Origin: Alloyangia pacifica
GTDB taxonomy: Bacteria; Pseudomonadota; Alphaproteobacteria; Rhodobacterales; Rhodobacteraceae
Length of the DNA: 64,000 nt
NCBI RefSeq assembly: GCF_003111685.1
Contig: NZ_CP022189.1
Coordinates: 1,194,001-1,258,000 of the forward strand
Direction of reading: 5' to 3'
Of this stretch, positions 35,195-44,425 are shown in pieces. The notes below the pieces were generated by a model. The model worked only from the letters and a program-made list of their open reading frames with translations. It ran no database searches and was not told the DNA's origin. How positions within the stretch are numbered: the stretch's first letter is position 1; every line of letters starts with the position of its first letter. Position numbers and translations under genes: made by a program.

Positions 35195-36280
35195 ATGACC
35201 CTCTCCACGCTCTCTCTGCGCATGATCTTCACCACCGGCTGCCTGCTGATCGCTGGCGGGATCGGGGGATGGCTCGCGCAGCATGCCCATCTTCCAATGC
35301 CCTACATGCTGGGCTCGCTCTTCACCTCGGGCGTCGCCGTCGCCCTGTTCCAGAAGCGCGCCCTCGCCGACTATGCCTACCCGATGAAGTTCCGCACGCT
35401 CTTCATCGGGCTCATCGGGGTGATGATCGGCACGCAGGTGACGCCCGAGATCTTTGCGCTGCTGCCCGAGCTGCCGCTGACCCTGTCGATGCTGGTGGTC
35501 TTCGTGGTGCTGGCGCAGGGCGGTAACTTCCTGATCTTCCACCGCATCGGAGGCTATGACCGGGCCACGGCCTTTTACGCCGGCGCGCCGGGAGGTCTGA
35601 TGGAGAGCCTTGTGCTCGGCGAGAAGGCGGGGGCGGATCTGCGGCTGCTGACGGCGCAGCAGTTCCTGCGCATCATCCTCGTCATCTCGATCCTGCCCTC
35701 GGCGCTGTCGCTCTGGATCGGCCACCCGGTGGGCAGCGCCGCGGGACAGAGCGTCATGCCCACGGGGCCGGCCACTGTCGCCGAGCTGCTCTTGGTCGTG
35801 CTGGCGGCCATCGCGGGGCTCTTTGTCGCCTCGCGGATCAAGCTGCCGGCGGGGCAGATCACCGGGCCGCTGCTGCTGTCGGCGGGGCTGACCCTGTCGG
35901 GTCTGGTGGACATGCATCTGCCGTTCTGGCTGATCGCCGCGGCGCAGGTTGTGGTGGGCAGCTCGCTCGGTGTGCGCTTTACCGGGATGACCGGCGCCAT
36001 GCTGCGCCGCTCGCTGGGGCTCAGCGTGCTGTCGGTGAGCTGGATGCTGGCGGTGGGCGGGGCCTTTGCGCTGGGGCTGGCCGCGGCGACGCAGATCCCC
36101 TTCCTGCACCTGATGATTTCCTACGCGCCCGGGGGCGTGACCGAGATGTCGATCATCGCGCTCTCGCTCGCCGCCAACCCGGCGCTGGTCAGCCTGCACC
36201 ACGTGGTACGCATCCTGCTGACCGTGGGGGTGATGGTGATCGCCGAGAAACGCCTGCCGCTGCGGCAGCCGGGGGAGTAG
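35195..36280 (+). CDS. AbrB family integral membrane protein
   Basis: A 361-residue membrane protein with about ten helices in two related halves, each with GxPxMPYMLGSL / GQITGPLLLSAG-like segments. This matches the AbrB (PF05145) family sometimes mislabelled as an ammonia monooxygenase or a regulator; true function is unknown. The ATG at 35195 starts the first helix; an upstream start at 35153 is possible. It is 185 bases after pqiC and probably independent. It converges with uup. Confidence 0.8.
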   Translation: MTLSTLSLRMIFTTGCLLIAGGIGGWLAQHAHLPMPYMLGSLFTSGVAVALFQKRALADYAYPMKFRTLFIGLIGVMIGTQVTPEIFALLPELPLTLSMLVVFVVLAQGGNFLIFHRIGGYDRATAFYAGAPGGLMESLVLGEKAGADLRLLTAQQFLRIILVISILPSALSLWIGHPVGSAAGQSVMPTGPATVAELLLVVLAAIAGLFVASRIKLPAGQITGPLLLSAGLTLSGLVDMHLPFWLIAAAQVVVGSSLGVRFTGMTGAMLRRSLGLSVLSVSWMLAVGGAFALGLAAATQIPFLHLMISYAPGGVTEMSIIALSLAANPALVSLHHVVRILLTVGVMVIAEKRLPLRQPGE

Positions 36281-36284
36281 GGCG

Positions 36285-36306
36285 CCAGCGCCTGGGAAGG
36301 CGCTGG
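36285..36306. terminator. hairpin between abrB-family gene and uup
   Basis: Perfect arms CCAGCGCCT (36285-36293) and AGGCGCTGG (36298-36306) with a GGGA loop, between two convergent genes. Confidence 0.65.
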
Positions 36307-36352
36307 AACATCGCTTCGAAGAGAGCCGGTCTCGGGTCGGGACCGACGGGCG

Positions 36353-38179
36353 TCAGCCCGCCGCTTCGGCCTTTTCCGCCAGTTCCAGCCATTCCTCCTC
36401 GGCCGCGGCGAGCTTCTCTTGCCGCTCGCTGAGTGCCTCGGTGGCCTTCTTGAACTTCACCGGCTCGCGGGTGAAGAGCGCGGGATCGGCCAGCAGCCCC
36501 TCGAGCTTGCCGATCTCTGCGCCGAGCCGGTCGATCAGCCCGGGCAACTCGTCCAGACGGTGCTTGTCCTTGAAGCTGAGGCCCTTGGCAGCGGCCTTGG
36601 GCTTCGCGGCGGCAAGCTCCTTGGCGGGCTTGGCGGCGGGTTTTTCCTTGGGCGCTGCCTCCGCCTCGGCTTCGGCCTTCTGTGCCTGGTAGTCGCTCCA
36701 GCCGCCGGCATAGGCAATCGCCTGACCGTCGCCTTCCATGGCGATGGTCGTGCTGGCCACCCGGTCGAGGAAGTCGCGGTCGTGGCTGATCAGCAGCACC
36801 GTGCCATCATACTCGCCCAGCAGGTCCTGCAAGAGATCGAGCGTCTCCACGTCGAGATCGTTGGTCGGCTCGTCGAGCACCAGCATGTTGCTTTCGCTGG
36901 CCATGATCTTGGCCAGCAGCAGCCGCGCCTTCTCGCCGCCCGACAGGGACCGCACGGGCGCGCGCGCCTGACGCTCGTCGAAGAGGAACTCTTTGAGGTA
37001 GCCGACCACGTGTTTCGGCTGGCCACGCACCAACACCTGGTCGGCCTTGCCGGACACCCGCATTTCGGGATCGCCGGTGAGGCTTTCCCAGAGCGTCATC
37101 TCGGGATCGAGCCGGGCGCGGGTCTGGTCGAAGATCGCGGGCAGGAGGTTGGTGCCGAGCTTGACGCTGCCCGCGTCGGGCGCGATCTCACCCATCAGCA
37201 TGCGGATGAGGGTGGTCTTGCCGACGCCGTTCGGGCCGACAAAGGCGACGCGGTCGCCGCGCATGACGGTCAGCGAGAAATCCTTGACGATCTGCTTGTC
37301 GCCGAAGTCCTTGGCCAGCCCCACTGCCTCGATCACCTTCTTGCCCGAGGTCGGACCCGAGGAAAGCTCCATCGCCGCGGTGCCCTGGCGGCGGATCTGC
37401 GAGGCGCGGTCGGCGCGCAGCGCCTGGAGCGCGCGCACCCGGCCCTGGTTGCGGGTGCGGCGGGCCGAGATGCCCTCGACCGCCCATTTCGCCTCGGCCT
37501 TGATCTTGCGGTCGAGCTTGTGGCGGGCCTCGTCCTCCTCGGCCCAGGTCTTGTCGCGCCAGGCCTCGAAGCCGGCAAAGCCCTGTTCCTGCCGGCGCAC
37601 CGCGCCGCGGTCGATCCAGAGTGTCGCGCGCGTGAGGTTCTCAAGGAAGCGCCGGTCGTGGGAGATCAGGACAAAGGCCTTGCGGGTGCGCTTCAGCTCG
37701 TCCTCGAGCCAGCCGATGGCATTGATGTCGAGGTGGTTGGTCGGCTCGTCGAGAAGCATGACGTCGGGGTCCTGCGCCATCAGCTTCGCGAGCGCGGCGC
37801 GGCGGCGCTCGCCGCCCGAAGCGGTGGCGACGGGGCGGGCGGGATCGAAGCCGAGCCCTTCGCCCGCCGCCTCGACCTTGTACATTTCCGCCGGGCCAAG
37901 CCCCTCGGCGGCATAGTCGCCCAGCGTCTCGAAGCCCGACAGATCCGGCTCCTGTTCCATGTAGCCCACCGAGAAGCCCGGTGGCACGATGCGGTCGCCG
38001 GTGTCGGGCTCGACCTGGCCCGCCATGACCTTCATCAGGGTGGATTTGCCCGAGCCGTTGCGGCCAACCAGCGCGACGCGGTCGCCGGGCTGGACGTTGA
38101 GCGAGAGGCCGGAAAAGACCGGCTCGCCGCCGAAGGTGAGCGAGATGTCGGAGAGCTGGAGAAGGGGTGCCTGTGCCAT
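36353..38179 (-). CDS. uup: ABC-F ATPase, Uup-like
   Basis: A 608-residue soluble protein with two ABC ATPase domains: Walker A GRNGSGKST near residue 40 and GPNGVGKTT near 340, and signatures ASGGERRR and LSGGEKAR. A Lys/Ala-rich linker leads to a C-terminal coiled coil of the Uup type (about 540-605). ABC-F proteins act on ribosomes; Uup also affects transposon precise excision and binds DNA through the coiled coil. The ATG at 38177-38179 begins the standard MAQAPLLQLSDISLTFGG. No membrane partner is expected. Confidence 0.92.
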   Translation of the reverse strand: MAQAPLLQLSDISLTFGGEPVFSGLSLNVQPGDRVALVGRNGSGKSTLMKVMAGQVEPDTGDRIVPPGFSVGYMEQEPDLSGFETLGDYAAEGLGPAEMYKVEAAGEGLGFDPARPVATASGGERRRAALAKLMAQDPDVMLLDEPTNHLDINAIGWLEDELKRTRKAFVLISHDRRFLENLTRATLWIDRGAVRRQEQGFAGFEAWRDKTWAEEDEARHKLDRKIKAEAKWAVEGISARRTRNQGRVRALQALRADRASQIRRQGTAAMELSSGPTSGKKVIEAVGLAKDFGDKQIVKDFSLTVMRGDRVAFVGPNGVGKTTLIRMLMGEIAPDAGSVKLGTNLLPAIFDQTRARLDPEMTLWESLTGDPEMRVSGKADQVLVRGQPKHVVGYLKEFLFDERQARAPVRSLSGGEKARLLLAKIMASESNMLVLDEPTNDLDVETLDLLQDLLGEYDGTVLLISHDRDFLDRVASTTIAMEGDGQAIAYAGGWSDYQAQKAEAEAEAAPKEKPAAKPAKELAAAKPKAAAKGLSFKDKHRLDELPGLIDRLGAEIGKLEGLLADPALFTREPVKFKKATEALSERQEKLAAAEEEWLELAEKAEAAG

Positions 38180-38417
38180 GCGCAGAGCGCTAGGGCCGCG
38201 CCGGGGAAAGGTCAAGTGGGCGCGTAGGGGGCGACTGCGGCGGAGCATCGTTAACCCCGTCTTCAAGGGCACCGCGCTAGGGGGGGCATGGATCCGCTTT
38301 GCCTCGCCCGCTTCTCCCTGCTTGGCAACCCGCTGCGCTTGCGGGTGGTGCGGCTGCTGGTGCGCCTACCGGTCGGCGCCGCTCCGCGGGAGGCGGTTCA
38401 GGCGGCGCTCGACAGTC

Positions 38418-39824
38418 TCAGTTCAGGTCTTCCAGAAGTTGCCCGTGCTGCCGCGTCTGCGCCAGAACCTCGCCGAAAGTGGTCATCCCCTGCGCTTCGA
38501 GCATCGGCAGCATCCTGACCAGCACCTCGGCGGTGGCCCGCGCGTCGCCGAGCGCGGTGTGCCGCAGGGCGGGCGGGATGGTCACGCCGAGCCTCTCGCA
38601 CAGCGCGTCGAGCGTGTGCGTCTGGCTCGCCCCGAAGAGCACCGCCGAGAGCAGTACGGTGTCGAGGATCGGGTTCGTCCACTCGACGCCCATGCGCGAC
38701 TGGTGGCGGCGTAGGAAGGCCATGTCGAAGGGCGCGTTATGCGCCACGATCACCGCGCCGCGGGCGAAGTGGTGAAAGCGCCGACCGGCCTCGGCGATGC
38801 CCGGCTGGCCGTGCACCATGGCGTCGGTCACCCGGTGCACCCTTGTCGAGGAGTGGGGGATCGGAATGCCGGGGTCGACCAGCAAATCCATCTGCTCGCC
38901 GGGCACGATCTTGCCGCTCACCACGCGCACCGCGCCGATCTGCACGACCTCGTCCTTGTGCGGCAGAAGCCCGGTCGTCTCGGTGTCGAAGACCACATAA
39001 GTCAGCGCGCGCAGCGGCGTCTCCTCGATCGCGGCGGGCGCGGGGGCGGTGAGCAGCGAGAAGTCAAAGACCATGGGGCGCTCGGCCTGCGGCGCAATCC
39101 GCGTCTCGGCGTCTTCGATGATCAGCAGGTAGCCGCCCGCGTCGAGCGGCTTCATCCGGCCATGGTAGCTTTGCGCTTCGTCGACGGAGCGCAGGGTGAG
39201 CGTGACCTCGCGGCCGGTGCGGTGCAGCTCACGCACCGCTGCCTCGACCCCGGCGGCAAGGAAATAATCGGTCACCGGCGCATTGAGCCGCGGCACGTGG
39301 ATCTGGCTCAGCACCTCGGCAGCCTGACCGTCATAGAGCACGATGCGGCCCTTGGGGCTGACCATGATCGTGGCCACGGGGATCTCGGTGAGCAGGGCGG
39401 TCAGCCGTTCCTTGTCGGCGGCCAATTGCGCCGTTTCTTCGGCCACCAGCTGCGCCGAGGCCAGAGCGGTTTCCGACAGCTTCGCCGAGACCGCCTCGGC
39501 GGCATGCGCCAGATCACCGAGGTAACGTGCGCCCTCAAGGTCGACCTGCTTGGCCACGCCCGCATGGGCGCGCACCCGCATATCGGCGGCGATGCGCTCC
39601 ACCGGCTTGGCGATGTTCTCGTCGAAGAGCAGCCAGACCCCGGCGCTGAGTGCCACGATGCCGAAGACAGCGAGGACGCCGGCGAAGAAAAAGCCGTTCG
39701 CCGGGGTGGTGTCGAGCGCGCGCCCGTAGCCGAGCCAAAGCGCCAGCGCCGTGATCCCCGCGCCGCCGACCGCAATCAGGACGAAGAAGAGGAACACGCG
39801 CAGGCGCAGGCTCAGCTGGGTCAT
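38418..39824 (-). CDS. membrane-anchored DnaQ-like 3'-5' exonuclease with HAMP and PAS-like regions
   Basis: A 468-residue protein. Two transmembrane helices (about 8-28 and 43-65), a HAMP-like segment (about 66-120), a PAS-like domain (about 140-245, VPVATIMVSPKGRIVLYDGQAAEVL), then a DEDDh exonuclease domain (about 288-455) with DTETTG, and the HNAPFDMAFL and HTALGDARATAE motifs. This looks like a signalling receptor whose output domain is a DNA polymerase III epsilon-type nuclease. It is the last gene of an operon with a small membrane protein and a CBS/DUF294 protein beside the actP locus. The ATG at 39822-39824 overlaps the preceding stop. Confidence 0.88.
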   Translation of the reverse strand: MTQLSLRLRVFLFFVLIAVGGAGITALALWLGYGRALDTTPANGFFFAGVLAVFGIVALSAGVWLLFDENIAKPVERIAADMRVRAHAGVAKQVDLEGARYLGDLAHAAEAVSAKLSETALASAQLVAEETAQLAADKERLTALLTEIPVATIMVSPKGRIVLYDGQAAEVLSQIHVPRLNAPVTDYFLAAGVEAAVRELHRTGREVTLTLRSVDEAQSYHGRMKPLDAGGYLLIIEDAETRIAPQAERPMVFDFSLLTAPAPAAIEETPLRALTYVVFDTETTGLLPHKDEVVQIGAVRVVSGKIVPGEQMDLLVDPGIPIPHSSTRVHRVTDAMVHGQPGIAEAGRRFHHFARGAVIVAHNAPFDMAFLRRHQSRMGVEWTNPILDTVLLSAVLFGASQTHTLDALCERLGVTIPPALRHTALGDARATAEVLVRMLPMLEAQGMTTFGEVLAQTRQHGQLLEDLN

Positions 39825-40327
39825 ATGCGCGCCTCCGAGCAGACCGCGGCAACGATGCTGTCCTCGGGGCCGACCTCGCGCCAGCGCGGCTCGCCGCCAT
39901 CGCCTCCCATGGGATCGGCGCGGCGCCCGCCGGGACAATCGACCATGACCTCGACCACCTGCGTCGGCTGCCAGCGCGTGAAGAAATAGAGATCGGCGAG
40001 ATAGAGCCCGGGCGTCTGCGCATTCTCGCGCCGCCCCCCGGCATCGACGGCGATGAAGCGGTCGGTCATCGGCCAGGCGTAGGTCCAGGGGCGCCAGAGC
40101 GCCTTGGAGGCATGGGTTTCGACCACCTCGACGCCGTTGGGCAGGGATCCTGCGGCGCTGCCGTACCAGCCGTATTCATTGGCGATCGAGGTTGCGATCA
40201 TCGCCGCGCCCGCGCCCACCGGGATCAGCCAGCGCGGAAGGCGCCCGCCGGTCGTCTTGCTCAGCAGCATCACCACGCCGGCCCCGGCAAGCCCGGCCAC
40301 CAGCACGGCGATCAATTCGTAGAACAT
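39821..40327 (-). CDS. small membrane protein of the exonuclease operon
   Basis: A 168-residue protein with two N-terminal transmembrane helices (about 3-22 and 33-50) and a soluble domain rich in aromatic residues (ALWRPWTYAWPMTDRFIAVDAGGRR). No family name comes to mind. It lies between the CBS/DUF294 gene (19-base gap) and the exonuclease (four-base overlap), so it probably belongs to the same complex or pathway. Confidence 0.75.
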   Translation of the reverse strand: MFYELIAVLVAGLAGAGVVMLLSKTTGGRLPRWLIPVGAGAAMIATSIANEYGWYGSAAGSLPNGVEVVETHASKALWRPWTYAWPMTDRFIAVDAGGRRENAQTPGLYLADLYFFTRWQPTQVVEVMVDCPGGRRADPMGGDGGEPRWREVGPEDSIVAAVCSEARI

Positions 40328-40346
40328 CTTTCCCCCCTCGTTGTCC

Positions 40347-42170
40347 TTAGCCCAGCATGCCGCGCCCGTGGCCGATCGCCGATTGCATCGACTTGATCAC
40401 CACGAAGGCGTCGCGCAGGTGGCTGCGCTCGAAGTCCGACAGGTCGGATGGCGCCAGATAGTTGTCGGGCTTTTCGCCGCGCTTGACCAGACCCGCCTGG
40501 TGCTCAAGCCGGGTTTCGGCAATCAGGTCATAAGCATCGAGCAAATCCTGCCCGCCGGTGCCCGAGACGACACCGGCGGCGATGGCCGCTTCGAGCCGGG
40601 CGCGGGTGCTGACCTCGGGCAGGCGCCCCTGCAGGGCGTAGACCCGCGCGAGATCGACCACCGGCACCACCCCGTTGTGCTTGAGATCGACGGTGTTCTT
40701 GTGCTCGCCCGAGCGGATCGTGGCAAAGCCTCGCAGAAGCCCCAGCGGCGGGGTGTGCTTTAGCGAATTGGAGACCATGTGGGCGACGAAGATCGAGTTC
40801 TTGGAGGCCGCTTCGAGCGTTTCGTGTTGCAGCTCTTCGAAGAGCGACTTGGTGCCCCCGATGGGCCGCAGGTCGAACATGACCGACGCCAGCATCTGCG
40901 CCTCGGGAACCGGCTTGTCGATCCAGTTCCGGAAGTAGCCGCGCCACTTCGACAGCGGCTGCAGCCAGCGCGGGTTGGTTGCCATCATCTCACCGGGGCA
41001 ATTGAAATACCCAACCTTATCAAGGCCATCACAGACGAACTTCGCCATCTCGGTGAAGTATTCCATGTCCCGGTCTGTGGCGCTGTCGTCGAGGATCATG
41101 CAATTGTCCTGGTCAGACACGCCGGTCTGCTCCTGCCGCCCCTGCGAGCCGCAGGCCAGCCAGAGCCAGGGCACCGGCGCCGAGCCGAGGTCCTCCTCGG
41201 CCAGCGCCAGAAGGCGCCGGGTGACGGTGTCGGCGACGTCGGTGATCAGCCGGGTGGTGACCTCGTGGCGGTTGCCGCCGGCCACGAGCTGCGCCAGAAG
41301 CTGCGGGATGCGGGCGGTGGTCTCGGCCATCTGCTCGGGGGTGCGGGCGCGGGCGATGGCGGCAACCAGTTCGGCCGAGCTGATCGCCTGGAAGCGGGTG
41401 AGGTCTGTCTGGGTGACGATCCCCACAAGCTGCCCGGCATCGGTGATCGGCACATGGCCAATGCCGCGTTCGACCATCGTGTGCAGCACATCCGAGCCGA
41501 TCGCCGAAGGCGGCAGGGTCACCGGCGCATGGGTCATGATCTCGGACACGGGGATGTTGGTGTCCATGCCCCCGGCGACGACCTTGGCCGAGATGTCCCG
41601 GATGGTGACGATGCCAATGAGGTCGCGCCCCTCGGTGACGCAGAGCGAGGAGACAGCTTCTTCGCGCATCATCAGCGCAGCCTGCTGGGCCGGGGTCTCG
41701 GGCGGGATGGTGAGCGGGGCGCGGGCCATCAGCGTCTCGACCCGGCTGTGCGCGAGGTCGGATTTGCGCGGCCGCGCAGCGCGCGAGCGGTCAAAGAAGC
41801 GGCGGGCGGCGGCATGTTCGGCGACCAGCTCGCGGAAGGCATACGCGGGCAGCAGCAGCAGCACTGTTTCGTCAAGCGCGCTGGCGGTGGTGGCGGCCAG
41901 CCCTTCGCGCATCAGCCCGCGCTCGCCAAAGGAGTTGCGCGGCCCCAGCAAGGAGACGGCGACGCCGTTCTCGTCGCGAATCTCCACCTGCCCGGTGTGG
42001 ACGAGATAGAGCCCCTCGAGCTGCGCGCCGACGGCGTAGATTTCTTCGCCCGGCTTGTAGCTGCGGGTCAGGAACTGCGGCACCACCACGTCGAGCGCGT
42101 CGGATTCCAGCGCGTCATAGGGGTGCACCGAGGTCAGGAAACGGCGCAGGTCGTCTGGCTCAATCGGCAT
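40347..42170 (-). CDS. cyclic-nucleotide-binding/CBS/DUF294 nucleotidyltransferase-like protein
   Basis: A 607-residue multidomain regulator. An N-terminal cyclic-nucleotide-binding-like domain (about 15-125), two CBS domains (about 150-275), a DUF294 nucleotidyltransferase-like domain with GSQGRQEQTGVSDQDN (about 350-370) and a C-terminal substrate-binding DUF294_C region. It senses adenine nucleotides in principle and may modify a partner by nucleotidylation; this is family-based inference. Such genes often accompany DUF4212/ActP symporters and the exonuclease seen here. A terminator separates it from actP, so it may be attenuated or have its own promoter. Confidence 0.9.
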   Translation of the reverse strand: MPIEPDDLRRFLTSVHPYDALESDALDVVVPQFLTRSYKPGEEIYAVGAQLEGLYLVHTGQVEIRDENGVAVSLLGPRNSFGERGLMREGLAATTASALDETVLLLLPAYAFRELVAEHAAARRFFDRSRAARPRKSDLAHSRVETLMARAPLTIPPETPAQQAALMMREEAVSSLCVTEGRDLIGIVTIRDISAKVVAGGMDTNIPVSEIMTHAPVTLPPSAIGSDVLHTMVERGIGHVPITDAGQLVGIVTQTDLTRFQAISSAELVAAIARARTPEQMAETTARIPQLLAQLVAGGNRHEVTTRLITDVADTVTRRLLALAEEDLGSAPVPWLWLACGSQGRQEQTGVSDQDNCMILDDSATDRDMEYFTEMAKFVCDGLDKVGYFNCPGEMMATNPRWLQPLSKWRGYFRNWIDKPVPEAQMLASVMFDLRPIGGTKSLFEELQHETLEAASKNSIFVAHMVSNSLKHTPPLGLLRGFATIRSGEHKNTVDLKHNGVVPVVDLARVYALQGRLPEVSTRARLEAAIAAGVVSGTGGQDLLDAYDLIAETRLEHQAGLVKRGEKPDNYLAPSDLSDFERSHLRDAFVVIKSMQSAIGHGRGMLG

Positions 42171-42210
42171 CGTGGCGCTCCGGTGGTGCGATAAGGGGCA
42201 ATCGCGGAAG

Positions 42211-42244
42211 AAAAAATCCCGCCCCGGCATAGCGCGGGACGGGA
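42211..42244 (-). terminator. intrinsic terminator after actP
   Basis: Arms CGGGACGGGA (42235-42244) and TCCCGCCCCG (42217-42226) with an eight-base loop; on the minus strand six T follow (42211-42216). It lies between actP and the CBS/DUF294 gene. Confidence 0.85.
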
Positions 42245-42293
42245 GTTTTGCCTAGGGCGGGGGCGCCGAGGCGCCCCCGCGCGCGATCACCGG

Positions 42294-44075
42294 TCAGTGA
42301 TCCTGGGCTGCGCCCGCGCCGCGCGGAATGCGCACGCTTTCCACCAGCTCCGAGATTTCCTGCGGGATCGGCTTGGTCATCGCCGAGACGGTGAAGGCCA
42401 CCACGAAGTTCACCAGAGCCCCGACCGCGCCGAACGAGGTCGACTTGATGGTGCCGAGCAGCGGATCGGCGTCCGAGTAGCTCGCGGTGTCGGGGATGAA
42501 GAACCAGCCCTTGTGCAGGAAGATGTAGATCAGCGTGACGATCAGGCCCGAAAGCATGCCCGCCACGGCACCCTTGTTGTTCACCTTCGAGAAGATGCCC
42601 ATCATCAGCGCCGGGAAGATCGAGGCTGCGGCAAGGCCGAAGGCCAGGGCCACGGTCTGCGCCGCGAAGCCCGGGGGGTTGAGCCCCAGCCAGGTGGCAA
42701 CGGCAATGGCCACCGCCATGGCGATCCGGGCGGACAGAAGCTCGCCCTTTTCGCTGATCGCGGGGTTGATCTGGCCCTTGATCAGGTCGTGGCTGACCGC
42801 CGAAGAGATGGCGAGTAGCAGGCCGGCGGCGGTCGACAGCGCGGCGGCAAGACCGCCGGCGGCGACGAGGCCGATCACCCAGCCCGGAAGGTTGGCGATC
42901 TCGGGGTTGGCGAGCACGAGGATGTCGTTGTTGAAGTTGGTCAGCTCGTTGCCGGTCCAGCCTTCCGCGGTTGCCTTCTCCTGCATCGCGGCGTTCTTGT
43001 CGTTGTAGTACTGGATGCGGCCGTCGCCGTTCAGGTCTTCCCAGCCCAGAAGGCCGGTCTGCTGCCAGGTGGCCATCCAGTCATAGGCCGGATCGTTCTC
43101 GATCTGCTCGAGCGAAACGGCCTGGCCTGCAGTGCCTTCCGGCCAGAACTGCTGGGTGATGTTGAGACGTGCCATCGCGCCCACGGCCGGGGCCGTCAGG
43201 TAGAGCAGGGCGATGAAGACCAGCGCCCAGCCCGCGGACCAGCGTGCGTCCGAGACCTTGGGCACGGTGAAGAACCGCATGATGACGTGCGGCAGACCGG
43301 CGGTGCCGATCATCAGCGACAGGGTGAAGAGCACCATGTTGAGCGTGTCGCCGTTGTGGGCGGTGTACTCGCCAAAGCCCAGCTCGCGGACGATCTGGTC
43401 GAGCTTGGCCAGCAGCGGCTCGCCCGAGGCCTGGTCGGTGCCGAAGAGGCCGAGGCCCGGGATCGGGTTGCCGGTCAGCTGCAGCGAGATGAAGATCGCC
43501 GGGATGGTGTAGGCGAGGATCAGCACAATGTACTGCGCCACCTGCGTGTAGGTCACGCCCTTCATGCCGCCGAACACGGCGTAGGCAAAGACGATCACAG
43601 CGCCGATCAGCAGGCCGGTGGTGCTGGACACTTCGAGGAAGCGGCCGAAGGCCACGCCGACGCCGGTCATCTGGCCGATCACGTAGGTGGTCGAGGCGAT
43701 GATCAGGCAGATCACCGCGACAAGGCGCGCGGTCGGCGAGTAGAAGCGGTCGCCGATGAACTCCGACACGGTGAACTTGCCGAACTTGCGCAGGTAGGGC
43801 GCGAGCAGCAGCGCCAGCAGCACGTAGCCGCCGGTCCAGCCCATCAGGTAGGCCGAGTTGTCATAGCCGGTGAAGGCGATGAGGCCCGCCATCGACAGGA
43901 AGGAGGCCGCGGACATCCAGTCCGCCGCCGTGGCCATGCCGTTGGTGACCGGGTGCACGCCGCGACCGGCGGCATAGAATTCCGACGTGGAGCCCGCGCG
44001 GGCCCAGATCGCGATGCCGATGTAGAGCGCAAAGGACGCGCCCACGAACAGCAGGTTGATGGTGAACTGATCCAT
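42294..44075 (-). CDS. actP: sodium:solute symporter, acetate permease ActP-like
   Basis: A 593-residue SSS-family transporter with about 13 helices. It begins MDQFTINLLFVGASFALYIGIAIWAR and contains the family segments EFYAAGRGVHPVTNGMATAADWMSAASFLSMAG and GTAGLPHVIMRFFTVP. Gene order (acs, adk, DUF4212, actP) supports acetate or another short-chain monocarboxylate. An enlarged external loop (about 305-390) carries an EF-hand-like DLNGDGRIQYYND at 347-359. The upstream DUF4212 gene is six bases away and encodes its usual small subunit. Confidence 0.92.
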   Translation of the reverse strand: MDQFTINLLFVGASFALYIGIAIWARAGSTSEFYAAGRGVHPVTNGMATAADWMSAASFLSMAGLIAFTGYDNSAYLMGWTGGYVLLALLLAPYLRKFGKFTVSEFIGDRFYSPTARLVAVICLIIASTTYVIGQMTGVGVAFGRFLEVSSTTGLLIGAVIVFAYAVFGGMKGVTYTQVAQYIVLILAYTIPAIFISLQLTGNPIPGLGLFGTDQASGEPLLAKLDQIVRELGFGEYTAHNGDTLNMVLFTLSLMIGTAGLPHVIMRFFTVPKVSDARWSAGWALVFIALLYLTAPAVGAMARLNITQQFWPEGTAGQAVSLEQIENDPAYDWMATWQQTGLLGWEDLNGDGRIQYYNDKNAAMQEKATAEGWTGNELTNFNNDILVLANPEIANLPGWVIGLVAAGGLAAALSTAAGLLLAISSAVSHDLIKGQINPAISEKGELLSARIAMAVAIAVATWLGLNPPGFAAQTVALAFGLAAASIFPALMMGIFSKVNNKGAVAGMLSGLIVTLIYIFLHKGWFFIPDTASYSDADPLLGTIKSTSFGAVGALVNFVVAFTVSAMTKPIPQEISELVESVRIPRGAGAAQDH

Positions 44076-44081
44076 GACGCC

Positions 44082-44369
44082 TTACTCCTCGTCCACGCCG
44101 TATTCACGGTCGAGCTTGTTCATCCGCCAGGCGTAGAAGAAGATCAGCGCCAGGAAGACGATGATGCTGCCTTGCTGGGCGAACCAGAACCCGAGGTCCG
44201 AGCCGCCGACCGAGATGCCCGAGAGCATCGGGCGCAGCAGGATGCCGAAACCGAAGCTGCAGAGCGCCCAGATGATCAGGCTGATGAAGATGAGGCGCAG
44301 GTTGGCCGACCAGTAGGCCTTGCCGGCCTCCTCGGCGCTATGCGCATGGTGCGTTGATTGATCCGCCAT
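44082..44369 (-). CDS. DUF4212 small subunit of the symporter
   Basis: A 95-residue protein with two transmembrane helices (about 24-46 and 65-83) and a His-rich N-terminus (STHHAHSAEE). DUF4212 (YjcH-like) proteins are encoded next to ActP-type SSS transporters and are considered small partner subunits. GGAGGAACCGCC precedes the ATG at 44367-44369. It ends six bases before actP. Confidence 0.9.
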   Translation of the reverse strand: MADQSTHHAHSAEEAGKAYWSANLRLIFISLIIWALCSFGFGILLRPMLSGISVGGSDLGFWFAQQGSIIVFLALIFFYAWRMNKLDREYGVDEE

Positions 44370-44425
44370 GGCGGTTCCTCCTCCAGAAAATGCGGCCGCC
44401 CCTCCTTTGAGCGGCCTCCGACGGG

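Noticed and set aside
38288..38518. 76-codon frame with an ArsR-like beginning (LLGNPLRLRVVRLLVR)
   Set aside because: Its second half is antisense to the exonuclease 3' end, the poly-G run before the ATG is badly spaced as a ribosome site, and no winged-helix continuation is present. It might be a decayed fragment but cannot be supported.
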